Of a stretch of 12,053 nucleotides of DNA, positions 1-5,154 are shown one piece after another (within the stretch, counting starts at the first letter, position 1; the number at the start of each line of letters is the position of its first letter). The DNA lies in NCBI GenBank assembly GCA_002419215.1, contig DIFQ01000017.1, positions 1 through 12,053 of the forward strand. The letters are read 5' to 3'. Source of the stretch: Syntrophaceae bacterium UBA5744. GTDB lineage: Bacteria; Desulfobacterota; Syntrophia; Syntrophales; UBA2192. A model generated the notes under the pieces. It worked only from the letters and a program-made list of their open reading frames with translations, was not told the DNA's origin and made no database searches. Made by a program: the position numbers and the translations under genes.

Positions 1-14
1 TTGGTTATTTACAG

Positions 15-75
15 GCGTGGTAATCCACGATTCAGGATGGGATAACGAAGATCGCCACGCTCCGCTCGCGATGAC
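15..75. repeat. REP-like intergenic palindrome
   Basis: The arm GCGTGGTAATC (15-25) pairs with GATCGCCACGC (50-60) at 9 of 11 positions. The segment at about 50-75 (GCCACGCTCCGCTCGCGATGAC core) resembles the common bacterial intergenic repeat whose reverse strand reads GTCATTGCGAGCGGAGCG. A smaller hairpin, CGTGG/CCACG, lies at 16-29. It sits just beyond the 3' end of the minus-strand SEC-C gene. The family resemblance is from memory; copy number cannot be judged from one copy. Confidence 0.5.
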
Positions 76-92
76 TTGTTTTTATAGTTCCC

Positions 93-254
93 TCACATCA
101 GCCCCATCTGCTTCCTTCTCTTCTTTTCATCGCCCTCCAGGCAGCAGCGCTTGTATTTCTTGCCGCTTCCGCAGGGGCATTGCTCGTTGCGGCCGACTTC
201 CTCTTTCTTCGCGGTATTCGTGCCCGCGCTGAACAGTTTTTCCAGAAATTTCAT
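93..254 (-). CDS. SEC-C motif zinc-binding mini-protein
   Basis: A 53-residue reading frame starts at ATG 254-252 and stops with TGA at 95-93. A GAGGAAGG ribosome site lies 6-7 bases upstream. The protein contains CPCGSGKKYKRCC (residues 27-39), the SEC-C zinc motif known from the tail of SecA and from many small stand-alone proteins. The N terminus (MKFLEKLFSAG) is a short amphipathic helix, followed by a lysine-rich stretch, and the C terminus is basic (DEKKRRKQMG). The start and ribosome site argue for a complete free-standing protein and not a SecA remnant. Zinc binding is expected from the family; its partner or role is unknown. It lies downstream of the FKBP gene but is separated from it by a strong terminator, so it is probably transcribed independently. 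Confidence 0.85.
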   Translation of the reverse strand: MKFLEKLFSAGTNTAKKEEVGRNEQCPCGSGKKYKRCCLEGDEKKRRKQMGLM

Positions 255-302
255 TGTTTTCCTTCCTCGCAGCGCTGCCGGACCGTGTCCCTCGCTGCAG
301 TT

Positions 303-333
303 TCAAAAAATTCCTCGCGCCAGGGCGCGAGGA
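303..333 (-). terminator. Intrinsic terminator after the FKBP gene
   Basis: Positions 312-321 (TCCTCGCGCC) and 324-333 (GGCGCGAGGA) form a perfect 10-bp stem. On the minus strand the stem is followed directly by a T-rich tract (complement of 303-311, AATTTTTTG). It begins about 33 bases beyond the FKBP stop codon and 49 or more bases before the SEC-C start, so it should end FKBP transcription. Confidence 0.9.
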
Positions 334-366
334 GTTTAGAATTTTATTTTACGACCGACAGATCTG

Positions 367-825
367 TTATGAAGCTTGTCCCGGGTCCTGCGACGGGCCC
401 GCCTCCACGATCTCGATGTCGAAGACGAGGGTCTTGCCGGCCAGGAAATGGTTCAGGTCCATCTTGACCACTTCGTCGAGGATCTCGAAGACCTCGGCGG
501 GGATCTTGTTTCCCTGCGGGTCGATGAGCTCGATCATCATCCCCTTCTCCAGTTCCATGTCCTCGGGAACCGTGTTTTTCGGGATGTCCACGATCAGCTC
601 CACCTGACGGGAGCCGTAGGCCATTTCGGGTGCAATCGTCACGGTTTTCTTCTCCCCCGCCGTCATGCCGACCACGGCCTCATCGAAGCCGCGGATGATC
701 TGCCCGCAGCCGACAGTAAAGGTCAGGGGCCGCCGGCCCGAGGAGGAATCGAAAACCTCGCCGTTCTCGAGTTTTCCCGTGTAATGCACGCTGACCGTAT
801 CGCCCGACTGGATGGCTTTTTTCAT
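367..825 (-). CDS. SlyD-like FKBP-type peptidyl-prolyl isomerase
   Basis: The encoded 152-residue protein catalyses cis-trans isomerisation of X-Pro bonds and usually also acts as a folding chaperone in the cytoplasm. The FKBP core runs from residue 8 (VSVHYTGKLENGEVFDSS, then IIRGFDEAVVGM at 43-54) to AYG at 69-71. It resumes after an insert at LAGKTLVFDIEIVEA (128-142). The insert at about 72-125 has the acidic, hydrophobic make-up of the SlyD 'IF' chaperone domain. The histidine-rich metal-binding tail of enterobacterial SlyD is absent; the protein ends AGPSQDPGQAS. The start at 825 is chosen because AGGAGG lies 8-9 bases upstream; the frame stays open to an ATG at 906, but that extension lies within leader structure and has no family match. 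A terminator follows at 303-333 and a possible attenuator precedes the gene. Confidence 0.93.
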   Translation of the reverse strand: MKKAIQSGDTVSVHYTGKLENGEVFDSSSGRRPLTFTVGCGQIIRGFDEAVVGMTAGEKKTVTIAPEMAYGSRQVELIVDIPKNTVPEDMELEKGMMIELIDPQGNKIPAEVFEILDEVVKMDLNHFLAGKTLVFDIEIVEAGPSQDPGQAS

Positions 826-855
826 CGCTTCGCCTCCTGCTTGTTTCCGGTTATC

Positions 856-892
856 CAAAATAAAACCACCGGCCTCTGCGGAGCCCAGTGGT
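856..892 (-). terminator. Terminator-like hairpin in the FKBP leader (possible attenuator or sRNA 3' end)
   Basis: Read on the minus strand, 892-865 folds into a stem of 11 pairs (one of them G-T) with a single G-G mismatch and a CGCA loop: ACCACTGG pairs with CCGGTGGT on the outside and CTC with GAG inside. TTTATTTT follows directly (complement of 864-857). This is intrinsic-terminator geometry, yet it lies about 31 bases upstream of the FKBP start codon, inside the presumed 5' leader. It would therefore end a short leader RNA prematurely unless it is prevented from folding. Confidence 0.6.
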
Positions 893-951
893 AATCCCTG
901 CACCACAAAAATCGTGATCCCTCATGCCCGACCCCGAAAATGCCTTGTGGT
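893..951 (-). promoter_or_regulatory. Leader segments able to form a competing antiterminator
   Basis: On the minus strand, ACCACAA (951-945) can pair perfectly with TTGTGGT (908-902), enclosing about 36 bases. The same GTGGT (906-902) can instead pair with ACCAC (892-888), which is the 5' arm of the downstream terminator hairpin. That gives the classic 1:2 plus 3:4 versus 2:3 arrangement. I do not recognise the enclosed sequence as a known riboswitch, and the 2:3 pairing is only 5 bp. Confidence 0.4.
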
Positions 952-975
952 TCCGGTGCCCGAGTTGTATATAAT
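945..975 (+). promoter_or_regulatory. Candidate sigma-70 promoter for the hemolysin III gene
   Basis: TATAAT at 970-975 is a perfect -10 hexamer. The best -35 partner is TTGTGG at 945-950 with a long 19-base spacer. The start codon of the membrane protein gene lies 77 bases downstream. The two divergent promoters share the same AT-rich core, so their use may be mutually exclusive. Confidence 0.45.
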
Positions 976-994
976 GCAAAAGGTGAAAAGTAAA
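966..994 (-). promoter_or_regulatory. Candidate sigma-70 promoter for the FKBP leader
   Basis: On the minus strand TTTACT (994-989) lies 17 bases from TATACA (971-966), each matching 4 of 6 consensus bases. Transcription would start near 959. The leader to the hairpin's U-tract would be about 100 nt and to the start codon about 135 nt. It overlaps the plus-strand promoter candidate. Confidence 0.4.
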
Positions 995-1052
995 GCCCCT
1001 CTTTTCGGGTGTTTTTTTGTGCCCGAAATCCTGCCACAGCTACGGAAATTAG

Positions 1053-1691
1053 ATGAATCAGCAGCGAATGAAAATCGAAGAACTTGTCAACAGCCTCACC
1101 CACGGCACGGGGGCCCTCCTGAGCGCAGCGGGACTCGGTGTGCTCGTTTTCCTTGCATACCAGCACGGCACGATGCTTCATCTCGTGAGCTGCAGCATCT
1201 TCGGTGCGACCCTGGTGCTCCTCTACACGGCATCGACGCTCTACCACTCCGTCCGATCGCCGAGGCTGAAGCACATCTTCAAGATTGTAGACCACTCGTG
1301 CATCTACCTGCTGATCGCCGGGACCTACACACCCTTCACGCTCGTGACGCTGCAGGGAAGCTGGGGATGGACCCTGTTCGGCCTGATCTGGGTGCTGGCC
1401 GCCGCGGGGATCGTCTTCCAGATCTTCTTCGTCTACCGGTTCAAGATCCTGGCCACGATCGCCTACGTCCTGATGGGGTGGCTCGCCGTCTTCGCCGTCA
1501 AGCCCCTCCTCGATGCCCTGCCCGCAGGGGGATTCGCCTGGCTCCTGGCGGGCGGACTCGCCTACACCGTGGGCGCCCTTTTCTACCTCGTCAAAAAGCT
1601 CCCTTACAACCACGCCATCTGGCACCTCTTCGTGATCGGCGGAAGCACGTGCCATTACGTGGCCGTCCTGCTGTACGTCGTTCCCGCATAA
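1053..1691 (+). CDS. Hemolysin III / PAQR-family membrane protein
   Basis: The 212-residue protein is almost entirely hydrophobic with about seven membrane spans. It carries the family signatures in order: EELVNSLTHGTGA near residues 9-21, STLYHS at the end of the second span, DHSCIYLLIAGTYTPF, and PYNHAIWHLFVIGGSTCHY near the C terminus. The conserved histidines of YHS, DHS, NHAIWH and CHY match the metal-binding set of the PAQR/HlyIII superfamily. Bacterial members have no firm enzymatic role; a hydrolase activity like that of adiponectin receptors is a family inference, and haemolysis is probably not the native function. Start 1053 is used although its ribosome site is weak (GGA 8-10 bases upstream); the Met codon at 1068 is an alternative. 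It is a single-gene unit. Confidence 0.92.
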   Translation: MNQQRMKIEELVNSLTHGTGALLSAAGLGVLVFLAYQHGTMLHLVSCSIFGATLVLLYTASTLYHSVRSPRLKHIFKIVDHSCIYLLIAGTYTPFTLVTLQGSWGWTLFGLIWVLAAAGIVFQIFFVYRFKILATIAYVLMGWLAVFAVKPLLDALPAGGFAWLLAGGLAYTVGALFYLVKKLPYNHAIWHLFVIGGSTCHYVAVLLYVVPA

Positions 1692-1692
1692 G

Positions 1693-1752
1693 GCAGTTGA
1701 CCGGGGGCATCCCGCTGAATGTCTTGAGTTTGTCTTCAGGCGTCAACACTGC
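1693..1752 (+). other. Compact three-way-junction fold after hemolysin III
   Basis: Two bases after the TAA stop, GTTGAC (1696-1701) pairs with GTCAAC (1742-1747), and GCA/TGC extends the stem after a 2-base bulge. Inside, CGGG/CCCG (1702-1714) and CTGAA/TTCAG (1715-1739) abut with no linkers. The helices are short, so it may be coincidental or a 3'-UTR structure. No T-tract follows. Confidence 0.3.
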
Positions 1753-1848
1753 GAAGATCGGAAGAGCAGAAGTGAGGAAGATCGGATAAGATAAGAAAAG
1801 CATCCCTCATCCACTCCGATCTTCCGCTCTTCATAACTTCCTAACTTC
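1749..1848 (+). repeat. GAAG-octamer inverted repeat, copy A
   Basis: After CTGC come four 8-base units on the left arm (GAAGATCG, GAAGAGCA, GAAGTGAG, GAAGATCG at 1753-1784). Four inverted units form the right arm; read on the other strand they are GAAGTTAG, GAAGTTAT, GAAGAGCG, GAAGATCG (1848-1817). The arms pair at 24 of 32 positions, and GAAG:CTTC is kept in every unit. The spacer is about 32 bases. It is 57 bases downstream of the hemolysin III stop. Confidence 0.9.
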
Positions 1849-2158
1849 ATAATTCTATGGGCGCCTTGCATTTGAACGCGCTTGTACCGCCTGTCCGCGA
1901 CCACACCCATAAATCATACCTGATCCAGTTACGACAATAGAAACGATGGTTTTGTGAGGGATTCAAGGGATCGGGAGAGCGACTGCCTGCAGAGCGTTTC
2001 AACTAACAAAAGCTTGAGCAGAAATTTAAGATTAGATCAAACTTGGTAATTGAAATATAAAGTATTCGTCGGAAAATCTATCAATTTTTGTGATTAAACG
2101 CTTTTATATTGAAATTATTCGTTTTTCCTCTATTTATCCCCCCCATCATTCAGTAGAA
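1849..2158. other. AT-rich non-coding gap upstream of the PEP-CTERM gene
   Basis: No convincing reading frame is seen on either strand, and stops are frequent in all frames. Composition falls from GC-rich to markedly AT-rich from about 2020 onward, with a run of seven C at about 2138-2144. The 1850-2000 part looks like degenerate sequence whose origin I cannot identify. The tract is long for this window and may hold upstream activator sites for the sigma-54 promoter. Confidence 0.5.
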
Positions 2159-2177
2159 TTGTAAACTTCTTTTACAA
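2159..2177. promoter_or_regulatory. TTGTAAA-N5-TTTACAA palindrome, possible activator site
   Basis: A perfect 7-bp inverted repeat with a 5-base spacer is centred about 75 bases upstream of the -24 element of the sigma-54 promoter. Enhancer-binding proteins of sigma-54 systems commonly bind such dyads upstream. Assigning this dyad to a PrsR-like regulator is inference. Confidence 0.5.
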
Positions 2178-2240
2178 AATGAGCGTGTCTTCAAAACGGC
2201 ATTTTGCAATATATTGAATGATTTCAAATACTAAAATTTG

Positions 2241-2256
2241 TGGCATGCAATATGCT
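2241..2256 (+). promoter_or_regulatory. Sigma-54 (RpoN) promoter of the PEP-CTERM gene
   Basis: TGGCATGCAATATGCT matches the RpoN consensus TGGCACG-N4-TTGCW at all but two defined positions. The essential GG (2242-2243) and GC (2254-2255) have the required spacing. Transcription would start near 2267, giving a 60-base leader. PEP-CTERM genes in several lineages are known to be under RpoN with the PrsK/PrsR two-component pair, which fits. Confidence 0.75.
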
Positions 2257-2328
2257 AAATTATTACAAAGGATTAGAAGCCATCGATAAAAATATCATGA
2301 GGATATCGCAGGGAAAAAGGAGGGGGAT

Positions 2329-3015
2329 ATGAAATTTCGAAAAATCTTCATTCGTGGATCGATCATCACGGTTTTCTTCGTTTTTCTGGTAATGCCGAAT
2401 GTTGTTTCGGCTGAGACGATTACATTTAACGAGACAAATTTTCTGATCAGTACGACTACAACCAATAACACACCTCTTACATCCGACCCAGCTTCAGCTC
2501 CTGCGATTCCAGACGATAGCACATTTACCTTGGCGCCGAATGCAACGAATACTTATTTTTCAAATCTACAGGGAAAATTCGAGCGCTACAACTTCGTTTT
2601 GCCCACCGGTTTCAGCAATCTCACATTTTCGTTCCGGACCTCCGTCAATGACTTATTTGCGCTATACGTTAACGGTACGGTTGTAGCAATTCAAACTTCG
2701 TCTACACAGACAAACTTCGAAGAGCCGTTGCCCGGGTTTTTCATGAACAGTGCTGGCACGGCGACAGATACGTCAGGGAAGCTGGAATATCTGCTTACCA
2801 GCGGGATGCTGCCGCTGTTCCAATCGGGCGCAAATGAATTGACATTATTCGGAAGGGATACCATTTTGTTTGGGGGTTTTGGACCGACCTTCGGGGAAAT
2901 CATCTACAATACAAACGAGCCGCCTCCTCCCAACGGCGTTCCCGAACCCGCCACGATGCTCCTTCTTGGCCTTGGCCTTGTGGGTATGGCAGGGGTAAGG
3001 AGATTCAAAAAGTAA
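2329..3015 (+). CDS. PEP-CTERM sorted surface protein
   Basis: The 228-residue secreted protein begins with a signal peptide (MKFRKIFIRG, a hydrophobic core, then a likely cut after VVSA at residues 25-28). It ends with a full PEP-CTERM sorting signal: VPEP at 204-207, a hydrophobic stretch (ATMLLLGLGLVGMAGV) and the basic tail RRFKK. Such tails are recognised by exosortase (EpsH/XrtA), usually in cells making exopolysaccharide. The middle is Asn/Thr/Phe-rich and beta-like (FNETNFLIS, YVNGTVVAIQT); I recognise no enzyme domain. Ribosome site GGAGGGGG lies a few bases before the ATG. The gene has its own sigma-54 promoter and terminator. It is less GC-rich than its neighbours, which may reflect transfer or relaxed composition typical of these proteins. 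No exosortase is in the window. Confidence 0.92.
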   Translation: MKFRKIFIRGSIITVFFVFLVMPNVVSAETITFNETNFLISTTTTNNTPLTSDPASAPAIPDDSTFTLAPNATNTYFSNLQGKFERYNFVLPTGFSNLTFSFRTSVNDLFALYVNGTVVAIQTSSTQTNFEEPLPGFFMNSAGTATDTSGKLEYLLTSGMLPLFQSGANELTLFGRDTILFGGFGPTFGEIIYNTNEPPPPNGVPEPATMLLLGLGLVGMAGVRRFKK

Positions 3016-3048
3016 ACTTCCTTTCGTAGAGAAAGGGGAAGAGGGGAA

Positions 3049-3080
3049 GGCAGAGTCAGTGGGCTCTGCCTTTTTCTTTT
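3049..3080 (+). terminator. Intrinsic terminator of the PEP-CTERM gene
   Basis: GGCAGAGTC (3049-3057) and GGCTCTGCC (3062-3070) form a 9-bp stem, including one G-T pair, around an AGTG loop. TTTTTCTTTT follows. It begins 33 bases after the stop codon and lies between two convergent genes. Confidence 0.93.
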
Positions 3081-3135
3081 CTACCAGCGTCCGATGGTAA
3101 TCTTCACTCAGCAGTGGAACACAACGTCAACTCTT

Positions 3136-3951
3136 TCAGGACGACATTCTTGGCTCCCGCTTGCGGTACAGGAAGGACAATATCGGGTGGGGGCCGAAGC
3201 CCTTGAGGAAACCGGGTAGGCGTTCCTTTTGCCCGATGACGAGAAACCCGCCCGGGGCAAGACTGTCCGCGATCGCAGGCAGGGCCGCCTCGACAACTTC
3301 TCTTCTGTAATAGGTCAGCATGCTGTTCCGGAGAAAAATGAGGTGGAAGTCCCGCGCAGGCGGCTGATCGACGGTGAGATCGTGGACCTGCCAGCGGATG
3401 CCTTGCCGCAGTTCATCGACGGCACGGAAGCTCTTCTTCCCGGCGGGCCGGAAGAAACGCGCCCTCACCTCCGCGGGAACCCGCGCCAGGGCCCCCTCGG
3501 GGTAAACACCCTCGATCGCCTGTTCTAGGTAGGCCGGGTTGACATCGGTCGCCCAGAACTCGAGGGGCGGCATGGCGGCCGTCCTGCCGGCCAGCGTTAA
3601 CCAAAGCATCGCAAAACTGTACGCCTCCTGGCCCAGGGCGCAGCCCGCCGACCAGACCCGCAGCCCCCCGGGATGCTCCGCGAGGAGCGAAGGCAGGGTC
3701 TCCTCTTCCAGGGTCCGCCACAGCGGCCCGTCGCGGAAAAACCGGCTGATGGAGACGTCCATGAGGCGACGCGCTTCCCTTTCCGCATCCCCGTCGGTTT
3801 GGAGCCGCTCGAGATAGGCCTTCATCGAGGGGCATCTCACTTCCTGCATGTGCCGGACAATGCGCTTCTGCACGCCCTTGCGCACCTTCCGGTACCCTTC
3901 GGCAGAGAGCGCAAACCGGTCGAGAAGAAGAGTGAAATCCCGGCTGTCCAT
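3136..3951 (-). CDS. CheR-type SAM-dependent methyltransferase, divergent
   Basis: The 271-residue protein has the two-part CheR layout. A helical N-terminal domain at about 1-73 ends in SISRFFRD. The SAM-binding Rossmann domain follows: VWSAGCALGQEAYSFAM at 99-115, ATDVNPAYLEQAIEGVYP at 134-151, and FHLIFLRNSMLTYY at 202-215. In chemotaxis, CheR methylates receptor glutamates. Here several signature residues differ from the usual GCSTGEEPYS and FCRN, and no chemoreceptor or che gene is nearby, so the substrate may be something else. Start 3951 is chosen because GGAGG lies 8 bases upstream; an ATG 18 bases earlier has no such site. It begins 21 bases after the stop of the NTPase gene and is probably cotranscribed with it. 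Confidence 0.85.
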   Translation of the reverse strand: MDSRDFTLLLDRFALSAEGYRKVRKGVQKRIVRHMQEVRCPSMKAYLERLQTDGDAEREARRLMDVSISRFFRDGPLWRTLEEETLPSLLAEHPGGLRVWSAGCALGQEAYSFAMLWLTLAGRTAAMPPLEFWATDVNPAYLEQAIEGVYPEGALARVPAEVRARFFRPAGKKSFRAVDELRQGIRWQVHDLTVDQPPARDFHLIFLRNSMLTYYRREVVEAALPAIADSLAPGGFLVIGQKERLPGFLKGFGPHPILSFLYRKREPRMSS

Positions 3952-3972
3952 GGCGCTTCCTCCATGCATCGG

Positions 3973-4499
3973 TCACTCGCGCACCCGGCTCCATAAAATC
4001 CTGCCGATCTCGTCAGCCAGGATATCGCGGTTTTTCATGGTGAGTACGAAGAGGGCCACGTCGTCTCGGGCCTTCACCTCGGCGATGAAGCCGCCCCCTT
4101 TGAGGGCGACCGTCCCCAAAACCGGGGCCCCCGAATCGAGAAGGGCCCGCACCGTGTCGCAGAATGCCCCCGAGAAGCACTCCATCTTTCCGATCTCGTC
4201 GACGACGTAGAGCCCTGCCCTGCCCGCCTCGAGGAGCGGCAGGACCAGGCCCGCGAACCCCTTGACATCGACACCGTAACGTCCGACGCGGGCACCGCCC
4301 CCTAACCGGATGTGCGCCAGCACGCCGTTTCGTCCGTCGAGGGGGCAGACGGCGAATCCGACACGCTCGCCCGATTCCCGGATCTCGGCGGTGTAAAACC
4401 CGGACGCAGTCATGCCCGGCGGAAGCCGCTCCAACACCTTCCGGATCAATGTCGTTTTGCCCGTGCCGGGCAGGCCGGTGACAAAAAGGTTTTTTTCAA
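3973..4499 (-). CDS. THEP1-like nucleoside-triphosphatase with disrupted start
   Basis: The uninterrupted frame encodes GLPGTGKTTLIRKV (Walker A, 4476 downward), then GFYTAEIRESGERVGF, VGRYGVDVKGF, GLYVVDEIGKMECFSGAF (Walker B) and VLGTVALKGGGFIAEVKARDDV. This is the full order of the THEP1/COG1618 small NTPase family, which hydrolyses NTPs; its cellular role is poorly known. In this frame no ATG, GTG or TTG exists between the stop at 4560-4558 and the Walker A motif. The natural family start (M-K-K-N-L-F-V-T-G) would be TTG at 4499-4497 with AAGGAAAGGA upstream, but it is one base out of frame across an A7 run (4496-4490). Eight A residues would restore it. A sequence error, transcriptional slippage or a recent frameshift could explain this. 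The first in-frame conventional start, TTG 4449, would delete the P-loop. Confidence 0.8.
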
Positions 4500-4537
4500 G
4501 GTTTCGTTTTCCTTTCCTTCTCGATGGAAAAGGGGGT

Positions 4538-4569
4538 TTCCAATTTTCACAAAGGAATTATATTATACT
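4538..4569 (+). promoter_or_regulatory. Candidate promoter of the PEBP gene
   Basis: The AT-rich run TTATATTATACTT at 4558-4570 offers TATTAT (4561-4566) at 17 bases from TTCCAA (4538-4543), or TATACT (4564-4569). It lies about 30 bases before the start codon in a divergent region. The -35 match is poor. Confidence 0.4.
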
Positions 4570-4599
4570 TGTATCGAGTGTGCAAAAGGAGGGGACCCC

Positions 4600-5052
4600 A
4601 TGGAGATCAAAAGCAGCGCCTTCGGAAGCGGTGAGATGATCCCCGCGAAGTTCACCTGTGACGGTGCCGACTTTTCGCCGCCCCTGGAGTGGATGAAAAC
4701 CCCTGCAGGCACCAGGAGCTTCGCCCTGATCTGCGACGACCCCGACGCCCCCATGGGAACCTGGGTACACTGGGTGATCTACGACATCCCGCCGTCGGCA
4801 ACCATGCTGGGCGAAGGGATCACCCGGGAGAAAGACCTGCCCGGAGGGGGGACGCAGGGAATCAATGATTTCCGCAAAATCGGCTACGGGGGTCCCTGCC
4901 CGCCCGGCGGGACGCATCGGTACTTCTTCAAGCTCTACGCCCTGGACGTCGAACTCGGCCTCAAGCCCGGGATCACGAAGGACCAGCTCCTGAATGCCAT
5001 GCGTGGGCACATCCTTGCCGAGGCTCAACTGATGGGAACATACAGGCGCTGA
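4600..5052 (+). CDS. YbhB/YbcL family PEBP-like (Raf kinase inhibitor-like) protein
   Basis: A 150-residue cytoplasmic protein (no signal peptide) of the phosphatidylethanolamine-binding protein fold. Signatures are CDGADFSPPLEW near residues 19-30, CDDPDAPMGTWVHWVIYDIP at 46-65 and GYGGPCPPGGTHRYFFKLYALD at 98-119. These residues build the conserved anion/ligand pocket of the family. Bacterial members have no settled function; ligand binding is inferred from structure. AGGAGGGG sits 6 bases before the ATG. The length is normal for the family. It is transcribed divergently from the NTPase-CheR pair, and a heptamer repeat element follows 7 bases after the stop. Confidence 0.93.
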   Translation: MEIKSSAFGSGEMIPAKFTCDGADFSPPLEWMKTPAGTRSFALICDDPDAPMGTWVHWVIYDIPPSATMLGEGITREKDLPGGGTQGINDFRKIGYGGPCPPGGTHRYFFKLYALDVELGLKPGITKDQLLNAMRGHILAEAQLMGTYRR

Positions 5053-5059
5053 CGCGGCA

Positions 5060-5143
5060 GGCTAAAGGCCAAAGGCAAAAGGCTAATGGCATTGAAGGTG
5101 GATTTCTTTTCGGCCTTTCGCCCTAAACCCTTAGCCCTATGCC
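5060..5143 (+). repeat. GGC-heptamer inverted repeat element
   Basis: The left arm at 5060-5090 is built of 7-base units GGCTAAA, GGCCAAA, GGCAAAA, GGCTAAT plus GGC. The right arm, read on the minus strand from 5143, is GGCATAG, GGCTAAG, GGTTTAG, GGCGAAA, GGC. The arms can pair imperfectly, with the GGC positions almost always matching. It fills nearly all of the 102-bp gap and ends 11 bases before the radical SAM start. Confidence 0.8.
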
Positions 5144-5154
5144 TCGTTTAGAAT

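Noticed and set aside
93..254. Degraded 3' end of secA
   Set aside because: A proper start codon and ribosome site are present and no other SecA sequence lies upstream.
996..1030. Terminator at the CGGGTG-T7 stretch before the hemolysin III gene
   Set aside because: The only stems are 3-4 bp (CCC/GGG or CGGG/CCCG), too weak to call.
812..1789. A 325-codon frame overlapping the hemolysin III gene in another frame
   Set aside because: It is Arg/Pro/His-rich with no recognisable motif, and the overlapping frame has seven membrane spans and all HlyIII signatures.
1749..1848. Adapter contamination or chimeric read as the source of copy A
   Set aside because: Identity to the adapter stops at 13 bases, related but varied octamers occur at three other loci, and one copy overlaps a gene end naturally.
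3049..3080. Bidirectional terminator serving the CheR-type gene as well
   Set aside because: On the minus strand the stem is followed by TTCCCCTCTTCC, not a T-run, so only plus-strand termination is supported.
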